From positions 1-64,000 of the forward strand of contig PSRI01000048.1 of assembly GCA_003175935.1 (NCBI GenBank): a stretch of DNA of 64,000 bases, given 5' to 3'. Shown here in pieces: positions 58,326 to 64,000 of the stretch (its first letter is position 1; each line of letters opens with the position of its first letter). A program made the position numbers and the translations under genes. Source of the DNA: Bacteroidota bacterium (GTDB lineage: Bacteria > Bacteroidota > Bacteroidia > Chitinophagales > Chitinophagaceae). Under the pieces are notes generated by a model. The model did no database searches, was not told the origin of the DNA, and worked only from the letters and a program-made list of their open reading frames with translations.

Positions 58326-59567
58326 ATGCTTCGAAATTTATTATTGCTTTTACTATTATTTCCCTTTCGCTCATTCACACAAACGATTTCTGTATATGAA
58401 GGTGCTTACAGGGCAGTTATAGAAAGGGAAGATGGTAAAAAAATAATTTTCAATTTGGATTATTCAAAACTGAATGGAAAACCTGTAATCTATATCCGCA
58501 ACGCAAATGAAAAAATCCTTGTTGACCAGGTTCAGATTTCAGGCGATTCCCTCTGGTTTCAAATGCCCGTATTTGAATCACAGTTTCGTGTAAAAGTTCT
58601 CGCAGATGGAAACTGGAAGGGATTTTGGGTTAGAGGAACAACCTTTAGCTCCCGACAGGAAATTCCGTTTTATGCATACGCTGGAATTACGAACCGATTC
58701 TCCTCAAAAAATTTACCGGCAACAAATAATATTTCAGGAAGGTGGGAAGTAGAATTTAAAGAAGATGAAACCACGAGACCAGCAATCGCGGAATTCACCC
58801 AAAATCAAAATTATTTAACGGGTACTTTTTTAACTCCCTCCGGGGATTACAGGTATCTGGAAGGAAGGGTTTCGGCGGATTCCATGGAGCTTTCTGTTTT
58901 CGATGGAACCCACGCATATTATTTTTCCGCTTTGATTACAAGTGATTCCACCATTTCCAGTGGGTTGTATATTGCAGGATCCACACATGTTGAAAGCTGG
59001 AAAGCAACTAAAAATCCAAATGCTACACTTCCGGAAGAAATTATTGCGATGCATTTGAAGCCGGGACAGGAAAGATTAAATTTTCGTTTCCCCGATCTTG
59101 ATGGCAAAATGGTATCCATTAACGACCCGCAATTCAACAATAAAGTAGTGGTTGTACAGATAATGGGATCCTGGTGCCCAAATTGTATGGATGAAACTGC
59201 ATTCCTGAGTGAGTATTACAAAAACCATAAAAATTCAGGACTTGAAATCATTGCGCTTGCTTACGAATACAGTACCGATTTCGAAAGATCTAAAGCCAGT
59301 CTGAATAAATTTCGAAAGAGATTTAATGTCGCTTACCCAATGTTGATTACTGGCGTTAGCACTTCGGATTCTTTACGTACAGAAAAAACACTTCCCCAAT
59401 TCACACCGATAAAAGGATTTCCCACAACTATTTTTATTGGTAAAGATGGTAAGGTTAAGAAAACGCATGGTGGGTTTTACGGACCCGGAACAGGAATTCA
59501 TTTTGAAGAATCGAAAGAGTTCTTCATTGAAACTGTAAACGAATTGCTGAAAGAAAAAGAGAATTAA
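58326..59567 (+). CDS. periplasmic TlpA-like thiol-disulfide oxidoreductase
   Basis: Exported protein of 413 residues: signal peptide MLRNLLLLLLLFPFRSFTQ, a beta-rich N-terminal domain of ~230 residues (GRWEVEFKEDETTRPAIAEF; FSALITSDSTISSGLYIAGS) and a C-terminal thioredoxin/AhpC-TSA domain (about 255-405) with FRFPDLDGKMVSINDPQFNN, the redox motif WCPNC in MGSWCPNCMDETAF, and the cis-proline strand IKGFPTTIFIGKDGKV. The N-terminal domain resembles DUF4369-like modules found fused to TlpA in the phylum. Probably keeps secreted cysteines or cytochromes reduced. Its stop directly abuts the convergent msrC stop. Confidence 0.88.
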   Translation: MLRNLLLLLLLFPFRSFTQTISVYEGAYRAVIEREDGKKIIFNLDYSKLNGKPVIYIRNANEKILVDQVQISGDSLWFQMPVFESQFRVKVLADGNWKGFWVRGTTFSSRQEIPFYAYAGITNRFSSKNLPATNNISGRWEVEFKEDETTRPAIAEFTQNQNYLTGTFLTPSGDYRYLEGRVSADSMELSVFDGTHAYYFSALITSDSTISSGLYIAGSTHVESWKATKNPNATLPEEIIAMHLKPGQERLNFRFPDLDGKMVSINDPQFNNKVVVVQIMGSWCPNCMDETAFLSEYYKNHKNSGLEIIALAYEYSTDFERSKASLNKFRKRFNVAYPMLITGVSTSDSLRTEKTLPQFTPIKGFPTTIFIGKDGKVKKTHGGFYGPGTGIHFEESKEFFIETVNELLKEKEN

Positions 59568-60044
59568 TTAGGGAAGAGAAATCAGCTCCACAATTTTTTC
59601 GAGATATTCCTGATCAGTGGTATCATATTCGGAGAGAGAAACGCTATCAATATCCAGCACGCCAACCACCTTTCCATTTTTCATTAAGGGAACAACAATT
59701 TCAGATTTCGAAGCACTGCTGCAGGCAATATGGCCAGGAAATTTTTCAACGTCAGGAACAATTAAGGTTTCTGCTTTATCCCAACTAGTTCCACAAACTC
59801 CCTTACCTTTTTTAATACGGGTGCATGCAACAGGGCCCTGAAATGGTCCCAGAACCAGTTCATCGTTTTTTACGAGGTAAAATCCCACCCACAGCCAGCC
59901 AAATTGCTCCTTTAGGGCAGCCGCAACATTAGCAAGATTCGCCACGAAATCTGTTTCTCCTTCCAGTAGTCCCTGGATCTGTGGAATTAATGATTCGTAT
60001 TGTTCGGCTTTGGTGCCCGTGATAATATTCAGATCTTCTGCCAT
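59568..60044 (-). CDS. msrC: free methionine-(R)-sulfoxide reductase (GAF domain)
   Basis: GAF-fold fRMsr, 158 residues from the ATG at 60044 (MAEDLNIITGTKAEQYESLI); frame continues upstream to 60080 but not as protein-like sequence. The three redox cysteines C74, C84 and C108 (GPVACTRIKKGKGVCGTSW; HIACSSASKSE) have exactly the spacing of the E. coli enzyme (84/94/118). Also FGWLWVGFYLVKNDELVLGP and VVGVLDIDSVSLSEYD. Repairs oxidised free methionine. An exact -7 box lies four bases before the start codon. Confidence 0.92.
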   Translation of the reverse strand: MAEDLNIITGTKAEQYESLIPQIQGLLEGETDFVANLANVAAALKEQFGWLWVGFYLVKNDELVLGPFQGPVACTRIKKGKGVCGTSWDKAETLIVPDVEKFPGHIACSSASKSEIVVPLMKNGKVVGVLDIDSVSLSEYDTTDQEYLEKIVELISLP

Positions 60045-60048
60045 AGTG

Positions 60049-60056
60049 CAAATATA
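60049..60056 (-). promoter_or_regulatory. -7 box of msrC, leaderless geometry
   Basis: Minus strand TATATTTG, exact TAnnTTTG, four bases before the ATG at 60044; no clear -33 element. Confidence 0.55.
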
Positions 60057-60096
60057 TGAATGAAGATTCTTGTGATTCATTTGTGAAATTATCGAG

Positions 60097-60125
60097 AAAA
60101 AAAAAGCCGGACTTAATTCCGGCTT
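60097..60125 (-). terminator. intrinsic terminator of the DUF1080 gene
   Basis: On the minus strand AAGCCGGA (60125-60118) pairs with TCCGGCTT (60111-60104) around six bases, followed by nine T from the A run at 60097-60105. Confidence 0.9.
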
Positions 60126-60144
60126 CTTTCAATTTTTTCAAAAC

Positions 60145-60939
60145 TTACAAGGGTCTCACCCAAATATTTCTAAAACTGATGGGTTCGCTGGGGTCTCCAT
60201 GATCCTGCAGTTTAATGGGTGAAGCACCGTGTTTTTTATAATATGGGGTGCCAATATACATGGTCACGCCTTTTACTTCGGTATTATTTTGTACCAACAC
60301 GCCATTATGAAATGCAGTTACGCGCGCGGGTGATTTTAAAGATCCGTCATCATTAAAGCGTGGAGCTGTCCAAATCACATCGTAAACCTGCCATTCACCC
60401 GGCTTTTTGCATGCGTTCGCTAAAGGAATTGCCTGTTTATAAATGCTGGCAGTTTGGCCGTTAACATAAGTAGTATTATTATAGCAGTCCAACACCTGCA
60501 GTTCGTATCCTACGTCACCAGGACCCGTCGAAGCAAGAAATACTCCGCTATTACCGCGAGCCTGTCCCGATCCGGTAATGTTTGTCGGAATCTTCCATTC
60601 AATATGTAACTGATAGTCCATGAATCTTTGCTTTGTTTCAATACTACCAGTGCCTTTTTTCACTGTAATCGCTCCATCAGCAACAGTCCACAATGCAGGC
60701 TGAGTGGTGTCAGCGCTTTTCCCTGAACGCCATTGATCAAGATTTTTCCCATCGAATAAAATGATTGCATCTGATGGCGCATCTGACGGAGTAGCGCCCG
60801 GGGTTACAATTTTGGGGACTGGTTCGTAAAACTCCGTAAGCTTCGGATCTCCCTGTTGAGCCGGTTGTTGGGCGAATACGGCTGTACCGGCTATTGCTGC
60901 ACAAAATGCCAGGGTCAATTTCTTTACAGAATCGTTCAT
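60145..60939 (-). CDS. 3-keto-disaccharide hydrolase family (DUF1080) protein
   Basis: Exported concanavalin-like glycosidase-fold protein, 264 residues, signal peptide LTLAFCAAIAGTAVFAQQ. Family blocks: AIILFDGKNLDQWRSGKSAD (about 53-72), DYQLHIEWKIP, GQARGNSGVFLASTGPGDVG, YELQVLDCYNNTTYVNGQTA and the C-terminal DHGDPSEPISFRNIWVRPL. DUF1080 proteins include hydrolases of 3-keto-glycosides; no partner oxidoreductase or SusC/D genes are next to it. Monocistronic with its own terminator. Confidence 0.9.
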   Translation of the reverse strand: MNDSVKKLTLAFCAAIAGTAVFAQQPAQQGDPKLTEFYEPVPKIVTPGATPSDAPSDAIILFDGKNLDQWRSGKSADTTQPALWTVADGAITVKKGTGSIETKQRFMDYQLHIEWKIPTNITGSGQARGNSGVFLASTGPGDVGYELQVLDCYNNTTYVNGQTASIYKQAIPLANACKKPGEWQVYDVIWTAPRFNDDGSLKSPARVTAFHNGVLVQNNTEVKGVTMYIGTPYYKKHGASPIKLQDHGDPSEPISFRNIWVRPL

Positions 60940-61003
60940 AATTATGGATATTAATTGAGTAAAAAGAGGTAGCCAATTTAGATATAAAATTTCAAACTGA
61001 CAG

Positions 61004-61501
61004 TTATTTTTGGTTAATGTGTAATTCGAAACCCGGAAGGCTTTTCCATTGATCAGTCTCTGCGAAATTTTTAATAACAGCGTTTCTTTCTTCCAGTAAT
61101 TTTTTCATATATGTGGTCAGGAATAAATAATTGACGAGTTTACCCGGCAATCCCAGCGGAGTTTCAAACCGAAATTGATCAATCATAATTGTTCCGGATG
61201 GATTGTCCGTAAACTTGTGCAGATGGTATATGAATTTGAACGGACCATGTTCCATTTCATCTAGAAACTCGTTTGGGTAATCTAATTTTGATATTTTCGA
61301 ACGCAGCCTCATTTTAAGCCCAAAATGTTTGGCTTCCCATTCTACGAATTCCCCTTTTTCAATCAAACCACGCTGTCTTCCTGCTACAACTTTTTCCTTG
61401 CTTTTGCTGGTTGAAATCATATGGAGATCAATGCTTCTCGAGAGATCAAAACACAGATCCTTTGGAGCTTTTATAAATGTTTCGAGTACTAAGGTTGGCA
61501 C
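61004..61501 (-). CDS. SRPBCC/START-like lipid-binding protein
   Basis: Protein of 165 residues starting at GTG 61501 (MPTLVLETFIKAPKDLCFDL). The fold pattern of the Bet v1/SRPBCC superfamily is clear: first strand LETFIKAPKDLCFDLSRSID, then EFVEWEAKHFGLKMRLRSKI, GPFKFIYHLHKFTDNPSGTI, MIDQFRFETPLGLPGKLVNY and the long C-terminal helix FLTTYMKKLLEERNAVIKNF. Small Bacteroidota members are often named cell-division inhibitor-like, without proof. Divergent from the his operon. Confidence 0.85.
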   Translation of the reverse strand: MPTLVLETFIKAPKDLCFDLSRSIDLHMISTSKSKEKVVAGRQRGLIEKGEFVEWEAKHFGLKMRLRSKISKLDYPNEFLDEMEHGPFKFIYHLHKFTDNPSGTIMIDQFRFETPLGLPGKLVNYLFLTTYMKKLLEERNAVIKNFAETDQWKSLPGFELHINQK

Positions 61502-61566
61502 GCTAACAACTGTTTGGAAGTATCAAATATCAGAAGCGCCATCGAATTTTAATAATTATATAAAGT

Positions 61567-61598
61567 TTTGTTCAATTAAACTCTGACGCTTATTTTTG
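61567..61598 (+). promoter_or_regulatory. Bacteroidota-type promoter of the his operon
   Basis: TTTG (61567-61570), 20 bp spacer, TATTTTTG (61591-61598), an exact -33/-7 pair. Predicted start about 61604, ten bases before the leader peptide ATG. Confidence 0.75.
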
Positions 61599-61612
61599 TT
61601 CCAATATTTAAC

Positions 61613-61663
61613 ATGCTTAGAATCGCACATCATCATCACCATCATTACTTACCCCGAGGGTAG
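61613..61663 (+). CDS. his operon leader peptide (six consecutive histidines)
   Basis: Short frame ATG 61613 to TAG 61663 encoding MLRIAHHHHHHYLPRG. Six histidine codons (CAT x5, CAC x1, 61628-61645) lie in a row. In his attenuators the ribosome stalls on these codons when charged tRNA-His is scarce. The stop codon lies in the right arm of the first leader hairpin. Too short for normal gene finders but fully explained by its position before hisG and the hairpins behind it. Sixteen residues, no function as a protein expected. Confidence 0.9.
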   Translation: MLRIAHHHHHHYLPRG

Positions 61664-61734
61664 GCCGGTGTAATTTTGTGCAATCTCAATACAAAATGCT
61701 AAGGGCTTACCGTAAGGTAGGCCCTAATTTTTTT
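61650..61734 (+). promoter_or_regulatory. his operon transcription attenuator (pause hairpin, antiterminator, terminator)
   Basis: Hairpin 1:2: TACCC (61650-61654) with GGGTA (61658-61662). Antiterminator 2:3: GGTAGGCC (61659-61666) with GGCTTACC (61704-61711), one G-T pair. Terminator 3:4: AGGGCTTACC (61702-61711) with GGTAGGCCCT (61716-61725), one T-G pair, loop GTAA, then AATTTTTTT to 61734. Segment 2 and segment 4 carry the same 8-mer GGTAGGCC, so they compete for segment 3. When histidine is low the ribosome stalls on the His codons, segment 2 pairs with 3, and transcription continues into hisG. Confidence 0.9.
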
Positions 61735-61755
61735 GCAGAATATCTAAACACCCCA

Positions 61756-62622
61756 ATGGGCAGTAAAATGAAATTGAAATTGGCTATTCAAAAATCAGGC
61801 AGACTTCACGAAGATTCAATCAAATTATTGAAGGAATGCGGGATTGATATTTCAAATGGAGCGAATAAACTAAAAACCGAAGCGACCAATTTCCCATTGG
61901 AAGTATTTTTTTTGCGGGACGATGATATTCCCCAATATGTTGAAGATGCGGTTGCCGATATTGGAATCGTGGGTGAAAATGTGGTTTATGAAAAGAACAA
62001 ATCGGTAGAACTCGTTGAGAAGCTGGGATTCGCCCCTTGTCGGTTGAGCCTCGCCGTGAGTAGAGGTGAGAACTACAGGGATGTGAAATACTTAGAAGGA
62101 AAGAAGATTGCCACAAGCTATCCTTCCCTTGTTCAGAAATATTTGGATGAGCATAAGATCAATGCCGAAATTCATGAAATCAGCGGGTCTGTTGAGATTG
62201 CACCGGGCATTGGATTAGCAGATGCCATTTGCGACTTAGTGAGTAGCGGATCTACTTTGCTAACAAATGGATTGAAAGAAGTGGAAACGATTTTGAATTC
62301 ACAGGCCATTCTTATCAGAAATAAAAAACTCAGTGATCCTCATCAGCAACTACTGAACAAATTATTATTCCGTATACAGGCGGTGAAGAAAGCAAGGAAT
62401 AACAAATATGTTTTGCTTAATGCTCCCAATGATAAATTGAAGGAAATAATTTCACTTTTACCCGGAATGAAAAGTCCGACTGTTTTACCTCTGGCCGACG
62501 AGGGGTGGAGTTCTGTGCATAGCGTTTTGAGCGAGGATGAGTTCTGGGATAAAATTGAGCAGCTTAAGGCCGCCGGCGCACAGGGTATTCTTGTTGTTCC
62601 AATCGAAAAAATGGTGATTTGA
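61756..62622 (+). CDS. hisG: ATP phosphoribosyltransferase
   Basis: First step of histidine synthesis. 288 residues from the ATG at 61756 (MGSKMKLKLAIQKSGRLHED); 61768 is also possible. The frame runs open to a GTG at 61678, but that stretch is the attenuator terminator. Catalytic-domain blocks: FFLRDDDIPQYVEDAVADIG, RLSLAVSRGENYRD, the PRPP loop EISGSVEIAPGIGLADAICD. The C-terminal ~80 residues form the histidine-binding ACT-like domain, so it is the long, hexameric, feedback-inhibited form that needs no HisZ. Control is thus both by attenuation and by allostery. Confidence 0.95.
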   Translation: MGSKMKLKLAIQKSGRLHEDSIKLLKECGIDISNGANKLKTEATNFPLEVFFLRDDDIPQYVEDAVADIGIVGENVVYEKNKSVELVEKLGFAPCRLSLAVSRGENYRDVKYLEGKKIATSYPSLVQKYLDEHKINAEIHEISGSVEIAPGIGLADAICDLVSSGSTLLTNGLKEVETILNSQAILIRNKKLSDPHQQLLNKLLFRIQAVKKARNNKYVLLNAPNDKLKEIISLLPGMKSPTVLPLADEGWSSVHSVLSEDEFWDKIEQLKAAGAQGILVVPIEKMVI

Positions 62623-62648
62623 TTCATCATCCACAAATTTTTATAAAA

Positions 62649-63926
62649 ATGAACATTTATAAATTTCCTTCAAAAGCTGATTGGGATGATATCCTTAAAA
62701 GGCCCTCCATTGATTCTTCTTCCCTTATTCAAAGTACAAAAGCAATACTGGAAGATGTAAGGGCAAAAGGTGATGAATCAGTAAAAAAATATTCCCTGCA
62801 ATTTGATGGAATTTCTGTTGATGAAATGAAAGTGTCTGAAAATGAAATTTCAGAAGCAGTTGCACATATTGATACTACTTTGAAAGACGCCATTGACCAG
62901 GCGCATTCAAATATTGAGAAATTTCATCTTTCGCAGGTACAAAGTACCATACCGGTTGAAACTATGCCCGGAGTAAAATGCTGGCGCAAAAATGTAGGTA
63001 TTGAAAAGGTTGGACTTTATATTCCAGGCGGCTCAGCACCATTGTTTTCTACAGTTCTCATGCTGGCCATTCCTGCAAACATTGCGGGTTGCAAAGAAAT
63101 TGTCTTATGCACTCCTCCCGGCAAAGATGGAAAAATTCATCCTGCGATTCTTTATGCTGCAAATAAGTCTGGTGTGAATTCGATTTTCAAAATCGGAGGA
63201 GTGCAGGCAATTGCATCAATGACTTATGGAACTGAATCAGTCCCAAAAGTTCATAAAATTTTTGGACCGGGTAATCAATACGTGACCTGTGCGAAGATGT
63301 TAGTTCAACAGGACGGAATGGCGATTGATATGCCAGCGGGTCCGAGTGAAGTATGCGTGCTGGCAGACAATTCAGCGAATCCTTCTTTCATAGCTGCCGA
63401 CCTTTTGTCGCAGGCAGAGCACGGTCCTGACAGCCAGGTTGTTTTAATTTCTGATTCCTGGACAATTTTGGAATCTGTTCAAAAAGAAATATCGAAACAA
63501 CTTGAATTGCTGCCTCGTAAAGAATTGGCTGTTCAATCTCTTAACAATAGCAGGCTTGTACTAATTGAAAACCTGGATCGTGGTATTGAATTGGTTAACG
63601 CTTATGCTCCGGAGCATTTGATAATTGCATGTGAAAAGGATGAAACGATATCCGAAAAAATCATAAATGCAGGTTCAGTTTTCCTGGGAAACTATGCACC
63701 TGAAAGCGTGGGTGATTATGCAAGTGGAACTAATCATACATTGCCCACTAACGGTTATGCGCGGGCATATAGCGGTGTGAGTATAGATAGTTTTGTGAAA
63801 AAAATAACCTATCAAAAACTTTCCGAGGCAGGATTAAAAACCATTGCTCCCACTGTCGTTGCCATGGCTGAAGCAGAACAGTTGCATGGACACGCCAATG
63901 CTGTTTTGATAAGATTTAATTCATGA
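62649..63926 (+). CDS. hisD: histidinol dehydrogenase
   Basis: Last two steps of histidine synthesis. 425 residues from the ATG at 62649 (MNIYKFPSKADWDDILKRPS), 26 bp after hisG. Motifs: EKVGLYIPGGSAPLFSTVLM, VFGPGNQYVT-type IFGPGNQYVTCAKMLVQQDG, zinc ligands in LLSQAEHGPDSQVVLI (Q, H), the catalytic Glu-His in NAYAPEHLIIACE, and the C-terminal GDYASGTNHTLPTNGYARAY and LHGHANAVLIR (His ligand). The order hisG-hisD-(hisC) is typical for Bacteroidota his operons. Confidence 0.95.
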   Translation: MNIYKFPSKADWDDILKRPSIDSSSLIQSTKAILEDVRAKGDESVKKYSLQFDGISVDEMKVSENEISEAVAHIDTTLKDAIDQAHSNIEKFHLSQVQSTIPVETMPGVKCWRKNVGIEKVGLYIPGGSAPLFSTVLMLAIPANIAGCKEIVLCTPPGKDGKIHPAILYAANKSGVNSIFKIGGVQAIASMTYGTESVPKVHKIFGPGNQYVTCAKMLVQQDGMAIDMPAGPSEVCVLADNSANPSFIAADLLSQAEHGPDSQVVLISDSWTILESVQKEISKQLELLPRKELAVQSLNNSRLVLIENLDRGIELVNAYAPEHLIIACEKDETISEKIINAGSVFLGNYAPESVGDYASGTNHTLPTNGYARAYSGVSIDSFVKKITYQKLSEAGLKTIAPTVVAMAEAEQLHGHANAVLIRFNS

Positions 63927-63965
63927 AAATCATAAAATATTCAAAATCGAAATATTAAAGATCAT

Positions 63966-64000
63966 ATGTTTAATGTTCAGGATTTGGTGAGAGATAATAT
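63966..64000 (+). CDS. hisC: start of hisC (histidinol-phosphate aminotransferase), cut by the window edge
   Basis: ATG at 63966 opens MFNVQDLVRDN before the window ends. Bacteroidota HisC proteins start with a very similar MFNLxxLVRxNI, and hisC is the expected gene after hisD. 39 bp separate it from the hisD stop. With only 11 codons visible, identification rests on context. Confidence 0.65.
   Translation, partial: MFNVQDLVRDN

Noticed and set aside
61628-61645. CATCATCATCACCATCAT looks like a cloning-vector hexahistidine tag
   Set aside because: It lies in a native leader frame in front of hisG with matching attenuator hairpins and a Bacteroidota promoter; no vector sequence surrounds it.
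61678-61755. GTG at 61678 as the hisG start
   Set aside because: That frame reads straight through the attenuator terminator; HisG homologues begin near MKLKLAIQKSGR.
63923-63958. Tiny frame MKIIKYSKSKY overlapping the hisD stop
   Set aside because: Only 11 codons, AT-rich, and the conserved hisC N-terminus follows from 63966.

Overview
This 64 kb window is an ordinary-looking stretch of a Bacteroidota chromosome, most likely from the Chitinophagales/Sphingobacteriales side of the phylum (inference). The evidence is the gene set: split PntA1/PntA2/PntB transhydrogenase, YpdA-type reductase, NamZ (DUF1343), DUF1684, SIMPL and 3-keto-disaccharide hydrolase proteins, and a two-domain FtsX permease of about 790 residues. 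The promoters agree: several genes carry the phylum-specific -33 TTTG / -7 TAnnTTTG signals rather than sigma70 boxes. Shine-Dalgarno motifs are mostly weak or absent. I see no prophage, IS element, CRISPR array, rRNA or tRNA.

Layout. 1-5.4 kb: the distal spc ribosomal operon (rpsN, rpsH, rplF, rplR, rpsE, rpmD, rplO, secY, map), with a terminator-like hairpin before secY and a synteny break after map. 5.6-12 kb: an unknown protein, an acyltransferase broken by a frameshift and a stop, a BaiN-like flavoprotein, an ECF sigma/anti-sigma pair, a Tat-exported PLP enzyme and a DinB protein. 13-25 kb: rpsA, HAD phosphatase, SIMPL protein, acyltransferase, thioesterase, dipeptide epimerase, proline dehydrogenase, an outer-membrane barrel, a membrane-anchored coiled-coil protein and two lipoproteins. 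25-33 kb: thyA-folA (dTMP/folate cycle), a methyltransferase, the transhydrogenase operon, an RsmF-like rRNA methyltransferase and a LysM/RlpA-like protein. 33-43 kb: fmt-namZ, FKBP, pepT, an OmpA protein, an FMN reductase with YpdA, an SPFH protein and ExbB-ExbD. 43-52.5 kb: divergent prmC / ribD-yigZ, two SDR enzymes flanking a PhyH dioxygenase, and aconitase. 52.5-61.5 kb: a minimal PspC protein, an 800 bp gene-poor stretch holding a candidate small transcript, kdsA, an ABC permease, threonine dehydrogenase, a TlpA-like protein, free-Met sulfoxide reductase, and DUF1080 and SRPBCC proteins. 61.5-64 kb: the start of a histidine operon (hisG, hisD, start of hisC) behind a complete transcription attenuator with a six-histidine leader peptide.

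The most interesting signals are not protein genes: (1) the his attenuator; (2) a dispersed family of degenerate 7-bp-period composite repeats located at the 3' ends of genes; (3) -7 boxes sitting 4-6 nt from start codons, implying leaderless mRNAs; (4) a candidate small RNA or 28-codon mini-gene with its own promoter and terminator at 53.2 kb; (5) a freshly decayed acyltransferase gene; and (6) duplicated terminator hairpins at 50 kb. All functional calls come from reading the sequence; no database search was run.
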